From NCBI GenBank assembly GCA_963792855.1, contig CAWBXZ010000001.1:310001-374000 (forward strand): a DNA stretch of 64,000 nucleotides. The letters run 5' to 3'. Origin of the DNA: SG8-40 sp963792855. GTDB lineage: Bacteria; Pseudomonadota; Gammaproteobacteria; Burkholderiales; Eutrophovitaceae. Both the position numbers and the translations under genes were made by a program. Of the stretch, positions 1-7,251 are shown piece after piece; position 1 is the stretch's first letter; the number at the start of each line of letters is the position of its first letter. Below the pieces are notes generated by a model. That model was not told the origin of the DNA. It saw only the letters and a list, made by a program, of their open reading frames with translations, and did not search any database.

Positions 1-219
1 CGAGTGAATCCCGTAAGTGTTCATGTAATACGGGAAGCGGCTTGAGCAGCCGATGCCCGCAATCACCACAATGTTCTCGCGCGGAATTCCCAGTTCGGGG
101 AGTGTCTTCTGGACTTGTGCGAGGATCGCATAGTCGCCGCATCCGGGGCACCAGCGGACGGTCTGGTCCGAAACAAAATCCCGGCGGGTGAGTTTGATCG
201 ACTGGATATTCGCGTTCAT
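1..219 (-). CDS. korB: 2-oxoacid:ferredoxin oxidoreductase, beta subunit (N-terminal part)
   Basis: The first 73 residues are visible; the rest lies beyond the window edge. The protein begins MNANIQSIKLTRRDF and carries the CPGCGDYAIL motif of the thiamine-diphosphate beta subunits of 2-oxoacid:ferredoxin oxidoreductases, followed by the IAGIGCSSR segment. With the alpha/gamma subunit it would decarboxylate 2-oxoglutarate (or pyruvate) to the acyl-CoA and reduce ferredoxin in the cytoplasm. Its ATG overlaps the korA stop (ATGA, 216-219), so translation is coupled. KorB is the best match; a pyruvate-specific enzyme cannot be excluded from this fragment. Confidence 0.88.
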   Translation of the reverse strand, partial: MNANIQSIKLTRRDFVSDQTVRWCPGCGDYAILAQVQKTLPELGIPRENIVVIAGIGCSSRFPYYMNTYGIHS

Positions 220-2057
220 GACAACATCTCCTCGATCTTTCTCTCGATTTCGGCAATGGTGAAAGGCCGACCCTGTATCTTTGACAGGGAGACCACGTCG
301 ATCATGAAACGCGCGCGCAGTAGCAGCGCCAGTTGACCGGCATTCAACTCGGGGACGAGGACACTGGAGTAACGGGCCAGCAGGGAACCGAGGTTGCGTG
401 GAAAAGGGTTCAGGTAACGAAGGTGCGCACAGGCCACCGAGTAACCCCGTTCACGGCAATTGCTGACAGCGGCCGATGCGACGCCGCGAGTACTGCCCCA
501 ACTGAGCACCAGCAGGTCGGCGTCGTCGTCGCCTTCGACCGACTGTTCGGGTACGAACTCCGCGACACGCTCGACCTTTTGGGCTCGCAATCGAGACATG
601 CGCTCGTGATTGTCGGGGTCATAACTGACATTGCCCGTCTCATGCTCCTTCTCGAGTCCGCCGAGGCGATGCTCGAGACCCGGAGTGCCGGGCACGGCCC
701 ATGGACGTGCCAGCGTCGAGTCGTCGCGGCCGTATGGTCGAAAGCCCTCCGCCTCGCAGGGGTGCGTCACGCGAATTGGATCCAGCGCCTCGACGACGGG
801 AATGCGCCAGCGCTCCGCGCTGTTGGCCACCTGTGAGTCCGAGAGCACGATGACCGGTGTGGTATGCCGCACCGCGATGCGGAACGCATCGATGGCGACG
901 TCATAGCAATCCGCTGGGCCCGAGGCCGCCAGCACCGGTATCGGGCTCTCACCATTGCGGCCGAAAGCGGCCTGGAGCAGATCCGATTGTTCCGTTTTGG
1001 TTGGCAGACCGGTGGAGGGGCCGCCGCGTTGAACGTTGAGAATGACCAGCGGCAACTCAAGCATGATTGCAAGGCCGATGGCTTCGCTTTTCAGGCAAAT
1101 TCCGGGACCACTCGTCCCGGTTAGCGAAAATGCACCTCCAAAAGCCGCCCCGATGGCAGACCCCATTGCCGCGATCTCGTCCTCGGCCTGGAATGTACGC
1201 ACATCGAGATATTTGAGCCGCGCCAGATGATGCAATACGTCGGAGGCCGGCGTAATTGGATAGCTGCTGTAGACCAACGGCTTGCCAGCCAGGTGCGCAG
1301 CCGTGACGCTTCCCAGGGCGAACGCTTCGTTGCCGTTGATGATCCGATAATCGCCCGGTTCTGCCGGTGCCGGGGGTACCCGGTATTGCACCAGAAAGTT
1401 GTCGCTGTCCTCAGGGTAACGGTATCCCGCCTCGAGCGCATGGCGGTTTCCTTCAGCGATCTGCGGCGCACGCGCGAATTTTCTGTCGATCCACGCGCGA
1501 CTGTGTTCCATAGGCCGATCGTAAAGCCAGTAGAGAAGCCCGAGTGCGAAGAAGTTCTTGCAGCGCCGCTTCTGGCGAGTCTCGAGACCGGTGCCGTCCA
1601 AAGCTGCATCGGTTAGTGAAGTGATCGATACGCGGTGCAGCCGATACCGGGTCGCCAGATCCGGATCCTCCAGCGGGTTCTCTGCGTAGCCGGCCTTGCG
1701 CAGGTTGCCCTTGCTGAAAGCGTCGCTGTCAACCAGCAGCACACCGCCAGGATCCAGTCGCGGCAGGTAGACTTTGAGCGCGGCCGGGTTCATCGCAACC
1801 AATGCTCCCAGGCGGTCGCCGGGGGCCCGGATCTTGTGGCTGGCGACGCTCAGCTGAAAGGCAGAGACGCCGGCGACGGAGCCCGCCGGGGCGCGAATTT
1901 CAGATGGATAATCGGGCAGTGTACTGATGTCGTTGCCGAACATCGCCGAGGCGGAGGTGAACTGCGTTCCGATCAATTGCATGCCGTCCCCGGAATCACC
2001 GGAGAATAGAATCGTCACGTTATCGAGTTCACGTTGCTCCCGATTGTTGAGACGCAT
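216..2057 (-). CDS. korA: 2-oxoacid:ferredoxin oxidoreductase, fused gamma-alpha subunit
   Basis: About 613 residues. The N-terminal ~190 residues are a gamma (POR_N-like) domain (VTILFSGDSGDGMQ, then SEIRAPAGSVAG). From about residue 215 comes the alpha domain with NGNEAFALG, SSYPITPASD, QAEDEIAAMG and TGTSGPG, as in KorA/OorA proteins where gamma is fused in front of alpha. The ORF is open further upstream, but the start MRLNNREQ at 2057 is preferred because GGAAGGAGG lies 8-9 bases in front and it follows the CBS gene by 4 bases. Likely order is CBS protein, korA, korB in one operon. The partner ferredoxin is not in the window. Confidence 0.9.
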   Translation of the reverse strand: MRLNNREQRELDNVTILFSGDSGDGMQLIGTQFTSASAMFGNDISTLPDYPSEIRAPAGSVAGVSAFQLSVASHKIRAPGDRLGALVAMNPAALKVYLPRLDPGGVLLVDSDAFSKGNLRKAGYAENPLEDPDLATRYRLHRVSITSLTDAALDGTGLETRQKRRCKNFFALGLLYWLYDRPMEHSRAWIDRKFARAPQIAEGNRHALEAGYRYPEDSDNFLVQYRVPPAPAEPGDYRIINGNEAFALGSVTAAHLAGKPLVYSSYPITPASDVLHHLARLKYLDVRTFQAEDEIAAMGSAIGAAFGGAFSLTGTSGPGICLKSEAIGLAIMLELPLVILNVQRGGPSTGLPTKTEQSDLLQAAFGRNGESPIPVLAASGPADCYDVAIDAFRIAVRHTTPVIVLSDSQVANSAERWRIPVVEALDPIRVTHPCEAEGFRPYGRDDSTLARPWAVPGTPGLEHRLGGLEKEHETGNVSYDPDNHERMSRLRAQKVERVAEFVPEQSVEGDDDADLLVLSWGSTRGVASAAVSNCRERGYSVACAHLRYLNPFPRNLGSLLARYSSVLVPELNAGQLALLLRARFMIDVVSLSKIQGRPFTIAEIERKIEEMLS

Positions 2058-2061
2058 CGGT

Positions 2062-2529
2062 TCAGCCTCCTTCCCGCTCAAGCGCTGTCTGATCAGGATC
2101 GGGCGGCAGGTTGAGCACCTGCGCGGAGTGATGCTCGGCGAGGTAGTTGAGAATGTCCTTATGTCTGACACAGCCGATCACGCGGTCAACGTTGTCCACG
2201 ATCGGGACGTTCCGGAATCCGCCGCGCCGCATTAGCCGAACTGCCTTGCGTATAGAGTCAGTTTGAGTGACTTTGGCGGGATTGGGTGTCATCCAGTCGG
2301 TGGCGGGCTGGTCGAAGGCCTCGGCGTTTCCCAGGACACGCGCAACAAGGTCGCGCTCCGTGAAAATTCCGGCGAGCCGATCGTCGCACGTCAGCAACGC
2401 ATAGCCGGAGTTTCTGTCGACCATCTGACGGATCACCTCACGTAGTGGCCTTGCCGCGTCGAGCACCACCGGCCGCGTTGTCGCCACCGTCATGACCTCG
2501 ATCATCTTGATGCTTTGTTCAAACCGCAT
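2062..2529 (-). CDS. CBS-domain pair protein
   Basis: 155 residues that consist almost only of two CBS motifs: about residues 10-75 (TVATTRPVVLDAARPLREVIRQM ... GIFTERDLV) and 80-140 (MTPNPAKVTQTDSIRKAV ... VIGCVRHKDIL). CBS pairs bind adenosyl ligands (AMP, ATP, SAM) and usually regulate a partner. Being first gene upstream of korAB with a 4-base gap, it may sense energy charge for the oxidoreductase; that role is inference. A second in-frame ATG eight codons in (MIEVMTV) is an equally possible start. Confidence 0.8.
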   Translation of the reverse strand: MRFEQSIKMIEVMTVATTRPVVLDAARPLREVIRQMVDRNSGYALLTCDDRLAGIFTERDLVARVLGNAEAFDQPATDWMTPNPAKVTQTDSIRKAVRLMRRGGFRNVPIVDNVDRVIGCVRHKDILNYLAEHHSAQVLNLPPDPDQTALEREGG

Positions 2530-3008
2530 GGCGGTTGACCTCCGTGGAATCCGGCAACGAACAACTGCATTCTGCCGGCTTTGCGTGTCGGTGCGGCATG
2601 GGTATTCAAACCGTTAGAGATTGTTACGGGATTCGACCGGCACCCGTTTTCGTCGAGGCGACGTTTCAGACAATGAGTTCCTGGTCGAACCGAATCCAGG
2701 CAGCGCTCGCGAGTGTACCGGTTCTGCAATGGGTCCGCTTGAAAACGAGGCTGCAATCGCGCCGGGCAGGTTAACCCCGGTCATGCGGAATTCGTAAGGT
2801 GCCCGATCCGTATTGGGAGCGTGGCTCTGCCTGCAATGGGGCTGCGTACCACTTTATGTGGTGACACTTCCTTCGGTGGCACCGTCTGCTAGAATCAATC
2901 GGAAAAGACAAGCGCTGCTCCATTTAACTCGTCATGCTGTCGCGGTGTCCCGTCATAAAGACGGACCGGCGTTGTCCAAGACCGACGCAAAGAAGGAAGG
3001 CACTCGAG
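2530..3008. other. divergent intergenic region between korAB operon and acetolactate synthase leader
   Basis: No convincing gene on either strand. It must hold both divergent promoters. On the plus strand TAGAAT (2890-2895) is a plausible -10 element, but no well-spaced -35 element is seen (GTGACA at 2861-2866 is too far away). Purine-rich GAAGGAAGG at about 2993-3001 serves the 13-residue leader that follows. Confidence 0.4.
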
Positions 3009-3050
3009 ATGCGTGACGTGAGTGTCCTGCTGGAGGTGTACAGCCCGTGA
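3009..3050 (+). CDS. possible 13-residue leader peptide (MRDVSVLLEVYSP)
   Basis: A tiny ORF directly behind a strong Shine-Dalgarno stretch (GAAGGAAGG, ending about 7 bases before the ATG). Five of its 13 residues are Val or Leu. Its stop TGA (3048-3050) overlaps a GTG start (3047-3049) of the next small ORF. Short peptides rich in the end-product amino acids in front of acetolactate synthase genes are known attenuator leaders (ilvB/ivbL, ilvGMEDA in enterics). That this one works so is inference; no clear mutually exclusive terminator/antiterminator was found by eye. Confidence 0.4.
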   Translation: MRDVSVLLEVYSP

Positions 3051-3190
3051 CGATGCTGGATGTCTATGACGTGGTTGTGGAGATTATGGCCGTGACTGAA
3101 CTGGTGCCGTTGGTGACATTGCCGGCGCCTGGAGCGGCAAGCGTTTTTCCCGAGCTTTCCCCCAACATGGCTGAGACAGGTCCGACATGA
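3047..3190 (+). CDS. possible 47-residue Val/Leu-rich leader ORF coupled to acetolactate synthase
   Basis: Starts with GTG (3047) overlapping the stop of the 13-residue ORF, or with ATG at 3053, and ends with TGA (3188-3190) overlapping the ATG of the synthase (ATGA). The first half, MLDVYDVVVEIMAVTELVPL, is about half Val, Leu and Ile. Two successive stop/start overlaps in front of an enzyme gene are unlikely to be chance, and the residue bias fits a branched-chain-responsive leader. It could also be a small regulatory subunit, but at 47 residues it is too short for an ACT domain (IlvN/IlvH) and shows no ACT motif. Confidence 0.4.
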   Translation: MTMLDVYDVVVEIMAVTELVPLVTLPAPGAASVFPELSPNMAETGPT

Positions 3191-4839
3191 AAGCATCCGA
3201 TCTACTCGTACGCTGCCTGGAAGAAGAGGGCATTGAATACATCTTCGGCGTGCCCGGTGAGGAAAACGCCGACTTCATGATGTCGTTGCAGAAGAGTGAA
3301 ACAATCCGTTTCATTCTGACTCGCCACGAACAGGGTGCCGCCTTCATGGCGGAGATCTATGGCCGACTTACGGGCACGCCGGCGGGTGCGCTCGGTACGC
3401 TGGGCCCCGGCGCGACGAACCTGATTACCGGCGTCGCGGACTCGAACATGGATCGTGCGCCGATGCTGGTGCTGACCGGCCAGGGATCGACCAACCGTTT
3501 ACACAAGGAATCTCACCAGATCATGGATGTTGTCGCCATGTTCAAGCCGGTGACCAAGTGGGCGACAACGATTCACAATCCAGACACGATACCGGAGATC
3601 GTCAGAAAGGCGGTTCGACTCGCGCGAACGGAAAAACCGGGGGCAGTTCACATCGAACTTCCGGTCGATGTGGCCAAAATGGAAGCCGGCACCACGCCGA
3701 TGACGCCGCATCGATTCCGTCGTCCTGTTCCTGATGACAAGATCATCGATCAGGCATTCGCGATGCTTCGCGAAGCGAAACGACCGGTGATTCTCGCCGG
3801 CAACGGGTGTATTCGACGAAGGGCGAGCAAGCAGTTACGGCTGCTTTGCGAAAAAACGGGCATCGGTGTCATCAGCACTTTCATGGCGAAAGGCTGTGTT
3901 GATATGGATGCGGACTATTGTCTTTTCACCGTGGGCCTGGGAAGCAAGGATCGCGTCTCGGCGGCTATCGATGACGCCGATCTCGTCATTACGCTCGGCT
4001 TCGACATGGTCGAGTACCATCCGCATTTGTGGAATCCGCAGATGAACAAGCGCATTTTGCACATGGACTTTCTGCCGGCGGAAATCGATGCACATTATCA
4101 TCCTGAAACCGAGGTCGTCGGTGATCTCGCACACGCCTTGTGGATGCTCAATGCGCGCATCGATACGCATGGCGTGCATGCGTTCGACTTGTCGCTACAG
4201 CGTAAATGCCGGACCGAAATGACTGGTGATTTCTCCGAACACCAGGATGACCGGACCGAGGGCTCGATTCGTCCACAGAAGGCCGTGTGGGATGCTCGGC
4301 AGGTGATGGGGCCAGAGGATATTCTGTTATCCGACGTCGGTGCGCACAAGATGTGGGTTGCACGCTATTACCAATGCCATGAACCAAATACCTGTCTGAT
4401 TCCGAACGGGTTCTGTTCGATGGGATTCGCGCTGCCGGGCGCGATCGCGGCAAGCATCGTGTATCCGGATCGGCGTATTCTGGCGATTGCCGGGGACGCG
4501 AGCTTTCTGATGAATGTGCAGGAAATGGAGACCGCGAAGCGCATCGGCAGCAACATCGTGGTCATGGTGTGGGAAGACAACGCCTATGGCCTCATTGCGT
4601 GGAAACAGCAAAAGGAATTTGGTGCTCATACCGATCTCTCGTTTGGCAATCCCAACTGGACCACCTTGGCGGACGCATTCGGCTGGCATGGCCATTACGT
4701 TGAAAAGTCGGTCGATCTCAAGGGCACTTTGGAGGCAGCCTTCGCGGAGAATGGGCCAAGTCTGGTAGTCATCCCGATCGATTATCGTGAAAATGCCTTG
4801 CTCGCCAGGAAGATGGGCGAGATTACGATGACGATCTGA
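3187..4839 (+). CDS. acetolactate synthase large-subunit type enzyme (TPP-dependent)
   Basis: 550 residues of the thiamine-diphosphate decarboxylase superfamily in three domains. The N-terminal PYR domain has the catalytic Glu in LTRHEQGAAFMAE (about residue 49) and GPGATNLITGVADS; the central domain follows; the C-terminal PP domain has GDASFLMN ... EDNAYG, the Mg/TPP motif. It would condense two pyruvates to 2-acetolactate (branched-chain synthesis or acetoin formation). No small subunit gene is adjacent, which leans towards the catabolic AlsS/BudB-like type, while the Val/Leu-rich leader leans towards biosynthesis. Glyoxylate carboligase or another relative is less likely. Confidence 0.85.
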   Translation: MKASDLLVRCLEEEGIEYIFGVPGEENADFMMSLQKSETIRFILTRHEQGAAFMAEIYGRLTGTPAGALGTLGPGATNLITGVADSNMDRAPMLVLTGQGSTNRLHKESHQIMDVVAMFKPVTKWATTIHNPDTIPEIVRKAVRLARTEKPGAVHIELPVDVAKMEAGTTPMTPHRFRRPVPDDKIIDQAFAMLREAKRPVILAGNGCIRRRASKQLRLLCEKTGIGVISTFMAKGCVDMDADYCLFTVGLGSKDRVSAAIDDADLVITLGFDMVEYHPHLWNPQMNKRILHMDFLPAEIDAHYHPETEVVGDLAHALWMLNARIDTHGVHAFDLSLQRKCRTEMTGDFSEHQDDRTEGSIRPQKAVWDARQVMGPEDILLSDVGAHKMWVARYYQCHEPNTCLIPNGFCSMGFALPGAIAASIVYPDRRILAIAGDASFLMNVQEMETAKRIGSNIVVMVWEDNAYGLIAWKQQKEFGAHTDLSFGNPNWTTLADAFGWHGHYVEKSVDLKGTLEAAFAENGPSLVVIPIDYRENALLARKMGEITMTI

Positions 4840-4884
4840 CAGCGCGGTGGCCTTGACCAGCGGGCTGTGCTTGCTGGTGTGACT

Positions 4885-5275
4885 GTCTCGCCTTGTGGCG
4901 ATCCAGTCATCCCTCCCTGTGGTCGGGACCGCCCTTGGGGCGTCCTGCGCGAGCGGTGCTCGCTGGTGTGTCCGGGCCGCCGTATGGCGACCGGCCATCC
5001 TTCACCGCATGCGGCTCAGGACCGCCGCTGCGCTTGTGGCGCACGGCGTCCAACACGAATGTCCACTGAGAATACGGTTGTCGAACCCACGAAGGTTCTC
5101 AGCCTCGGCACCGCGCCAAAAATAAAAGGACCGGCTTGTGAACTGTGGTGCAGAGTTCTTTGAGGGAGGGGCAACATGCCCGCAGGGTTTGTTGTGGCGT
5201 AGGCTAATGCTTCGCGAAGCGCAGCGTTTTGCCGGAGGCAATGTGTCCGGATCGTCTTATAGGTGACCGGCCATG
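4885..5275. repeat. degenerate dispersed copies of the tRNA-Ser-linked repeat
   Basis: This gene-free stretch holds broken copies of the unit tandemly repeated at 6480-7091. Shared landmarks are CGGGACCGCCCTTGGGGCGT with GCGCGAGCGGTGCTCGCTGG (4922-4967), TATGGCGACCGGCCATCC (4983-5000), GTCGAACCCACGAAGGTTCTC (about 5081-5101), a GCGCCAAAAATAAAAGGACC segment (about 5113-5132) and TGTGTCCGGATCGTCTTATAGG (about 5241-5262). The order is the same as in the array but units are interrupted and diverged, so it is a decayed relative, 1.3 kb away across one gene. Confidence 0.7.
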
Positions 5276-5361
5276 GTGTGACGCGCTCACGCGACTGCTG
5301 ACCCGCCATCTTGCCAGTCAGACCCTTCAACCGGAACGCCAGCGCGATCACCGGTGGCATT

Positions 5362-6256
5362 TCAGAACGACACTGTCATCACTGCGGTCGGACCCGTGAA
5401 CACTGTCCGTGCTGCGCCTCGCCAATCCGGATCGTCGACTTGGAGGTCTACCACGAGGTTGCGCATGCCCAATGCGAACCCGACATGGCGAAAAGGCTGA
5501 TAAAGAACGTCGATAGCCATGCTGCGCACGTCACCAGAGTATTCACCATAGGTGAGCGACAGCCAATCCGCTCGCAGCCGAAGTGCCCACTCGTCTGTAA
5601 GCCCAAACGACCCGTAGAAATTCAGCACTGGCAAGGGGGCCAGCACGTCCCCCGCTTCAGCAACGCCACCTCCCGCCGACTGGATCGACGCTTCGATGCC
5701 TGCAACGTGCAGGCCGATGCCGATGCCAAGTTCCTTGTCCGACCGTTTGTAGAACGAATAACCGGCGCTTACGCGAGTGTCGTAAAAATTGTATGTCGCA
5801 TCGATCGAAGTGCCGATATTGAAAGTCTCATCGCCCCAATCGATAGTCGCTGTCAGCGTCTTGGTCGCGCTGCGGTTCACCCGGAAGTACTCGACATCAA
5901 GTCGCCAACGGTTGGTAATACGCCAGACAAAACCCCCGATTCCGGTCGTGTTCTGGTCATCGAGCCCAAGCACGTTCTCGAAATCGATGACCACGCCGGT
6001 CCCGCCACCGGACCCGGACAGTCCGGCCTGGGTGCTGGTCCTGGCATGGAATCCACCGATTTCAATCAGGAATCGATCGGAACGATCGGTGGCGCCGGAG
6101 GTCGTATCCGTTGACGCGGTCTCGGCGCGCGCTGCTGCTGCCGTCAATGCGCTAAATCAGGCTGAGCACGAGTGTCACTGCCGTGAGTGCACATCCTGTC
6201 GTGCCCTTCGATCGCCTGGTCGTTGTGGTCACGCTTGGCTTCCTGTCAGTTGTCAT
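5362..6256 (-). CDS. outer-membrane beta-barrel protein, frameshifted in the signal peptide
   Basis: The main frame (5362-6147) encodes a barrel-type protein with alternating strands (RWRLDVEYFRVN, YDTRVSAGYSFYKR, WALRLRADWLSLTYG) and a C-terminal Phe typical of Bam substrates. It lacks a start with a signal peptide. A separate frame from ATG 6256 gives MTTDRKPSVTTTTRRSK and a hydrophobic LTAVTLVLSLI before a stop. Removing one base from the run AAA at 6154-6156 joins the two as LSLISALTAAAARA-ETAS, a perfect signal peptide with an Ala-x-Ala cleavage site. So it is either a recent 1-base lesion or a sequencing error. The function of the barrel is unknown. Confidence 0.75.
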
Positions 6257-6479
6257 GTCAGTATTCTCGCCATTGGCGCGGGAGCTAAGGCTTCACGACC
6301 ATGAAGGGGGTAGCTTAAACTGAATTCTCAATGCTGTCGTACCCTTGGACGCCATGGCGAGGCGCAGCCGAGCGGACCCAAACAGGCGCAGCTGCTGTTT
6401 GCTGTCGAATAGAATCGACAAATGTGACGCCAGGCAATCCGAGTCCTAATTCGCCCGGCGTCCCAAAACGCAATGCGTT

Positions 6480-7091
6480 TTGGTCGAACCCGGGAGGGTG
6501 CTCACGCTCGACGCCGCGCCAACCAAAAAAAAGGCTCGTTACGGCGGTGGCAACTTTCTGAGAGAGGGATTGTGTCCGGATCGCCTTATGGCGACCGGCC
6601 ATCCCGGGCGTTGCCCGGGACCGCCCTTCGGGCGTCCTGCGCGAGCGGTGCTCGCTGGTCGAACCCAGAGGGGTCTCACCCTCCGCACTTCGCCAAATAA
6701 AAAGGCCTCGCATTACGGGGGTGCAGAGTTATGCGAGAGAGGGATTGTGTCCGGATCGCCTTATGGCGACCGGCCATCCCTCCCTGCGGTCGGGACCGCC
6801 CTCCGGGCGTCCTGCGCGAGACATGCTCGCTGGTCGAACCCACGAGGGTTCTCACCCTCATCGCTCCGCCAACTAAAAAGGACCCGAGTTATGAACGGGG
6901 GTGCCCATTGTCCGAGAGAGGGATTGTGTCCGGATCGCCTTATGGCGACCGGCCATCCCGGGCGTTGCCCGGGACCGCCACTCGGTCGGCGTCCTGCGCG
7001 AGCGGTGCTCGCTGGTCGAACCCAGAGGGTTCTCACCCTCGTAACTTCACCAAATAAAAAGGCCCCTGATGGGGCCCTTTTATTTGGCGGA
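6480..7091 (-). repeat. tRNA-Ser-derived tandem repeat array (about 3.4 units of 175-179 bp)
   Basis: Full units run 6560-6734 (175 bp), 6735-6913 (179) and 6914-7091 (178), with a partial unit at 6480-6559. Read on the plus strand each unit opens with GAGAGAGGGATT, identical to the 3' part of the tRNA-Ser gene (7092-7103), then has a cassette of palindromes, then GTCGAACCC matching the other half of the T arm. On the minus strand, in tRNA transcription direction, each unit can form GAGGGTGAGAACCCTC (GAGA tetraloop), GCGAGCACCGCTCGC, a GGACGCCC/GGGCGGTCC stem, CCCGGGCAACGCCCGGG and CCGGTCGCCATAAGGCGATCCGG, followed by a T-rich stretch. The layout recalls the 178-bp tyrT (rtT RNA) repeats of E. 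coli. Whether an RNA is made is unknown. Confidence 0.85.
7054..7080 (-). terminator. intrinsic terminator of tRNA-Ser
   Basis: On the minus strand GGCCCC-ATCA-GGGGCC (7076 down to 7061) is followed by TTTTTATTT. It begins 9 bases after the CCA end of the tRNA. A similar hairpin plus T stretch appears inside the second repeat unit (CTCGCAT...ATGCGAG, about 6712-6740, then TTTTTATTT), so each repeat may carry its own terminator. Confidence 0.8.
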
Positions 7092-7177
7092 GAGAGAGGG
7101 ATTCGAACCCTCGATACGGGTTGACCCCGTATAACGCCTTAGCAGGGCGCCGCCTTCAGCCACTCGGCCATCTCTCC
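7085..7177 (-). tRNA. tRNA-Ser (anticodon GCU)
   Basis: A 93-nt class II tRNA. The acceptor stem pairs GGAGAGA (7177-7171) with TCTCTCC (7095-7089), with discriminator G and an encoded CCA at 7087-7085. The anticodon loop CTGCTAA places GCT at 7143-7141. The long variable arm is built on ATACGGGGT/ACCCCGTAT, and the T arm has GGTTCGAATCC. It reads AGC/AGU serine codons. The gene is 70 bases downstream of lysC on the same strand and is followed by a repeat array made from its own 3' end. Confidence 0.97.
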
Positions 7178-7221
7178 GGTAAATCTGCTCGCGCCGGGCT
7201 GTGCCCGGTCCGATGGCGCAC

Positions 7222-7251
7222 AGGATAGTCTTTGTTGCCGTCCCCGGTCAA
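7222..7251 (-). promoter_or_regulatory. sigma-70-type promoter for tRNA-Ser
   Basis: On the minus strand TTGACC (7251-7246, overlapping the lysC stop codon) and TATCCT (7227-7222) are 18 bases apart. Transcription would start near 7215, followed by a leader of about 38 nt and the tRNA. The region just past the -10 is GC-rich (GTGCGCC), as in stringently controlled stable-RNA promoters. Confidence 0.55.

Noticed and set aside
6315..7036. Arg-rich small ORFs on the minus strand within the tRNA-Ser repeat array, recalling the Tpr peptide of the E. coli tyrT locus.
   Set aside because: The frames differ between units, no consistent ribosome site is present, and Arg richness follows from G+C; not enough for a coding call.
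4888..7091. CRISPR array.
   Set aside because: Units are 175-179 bp with internal palindromes and no unique spacers; no cas genes.
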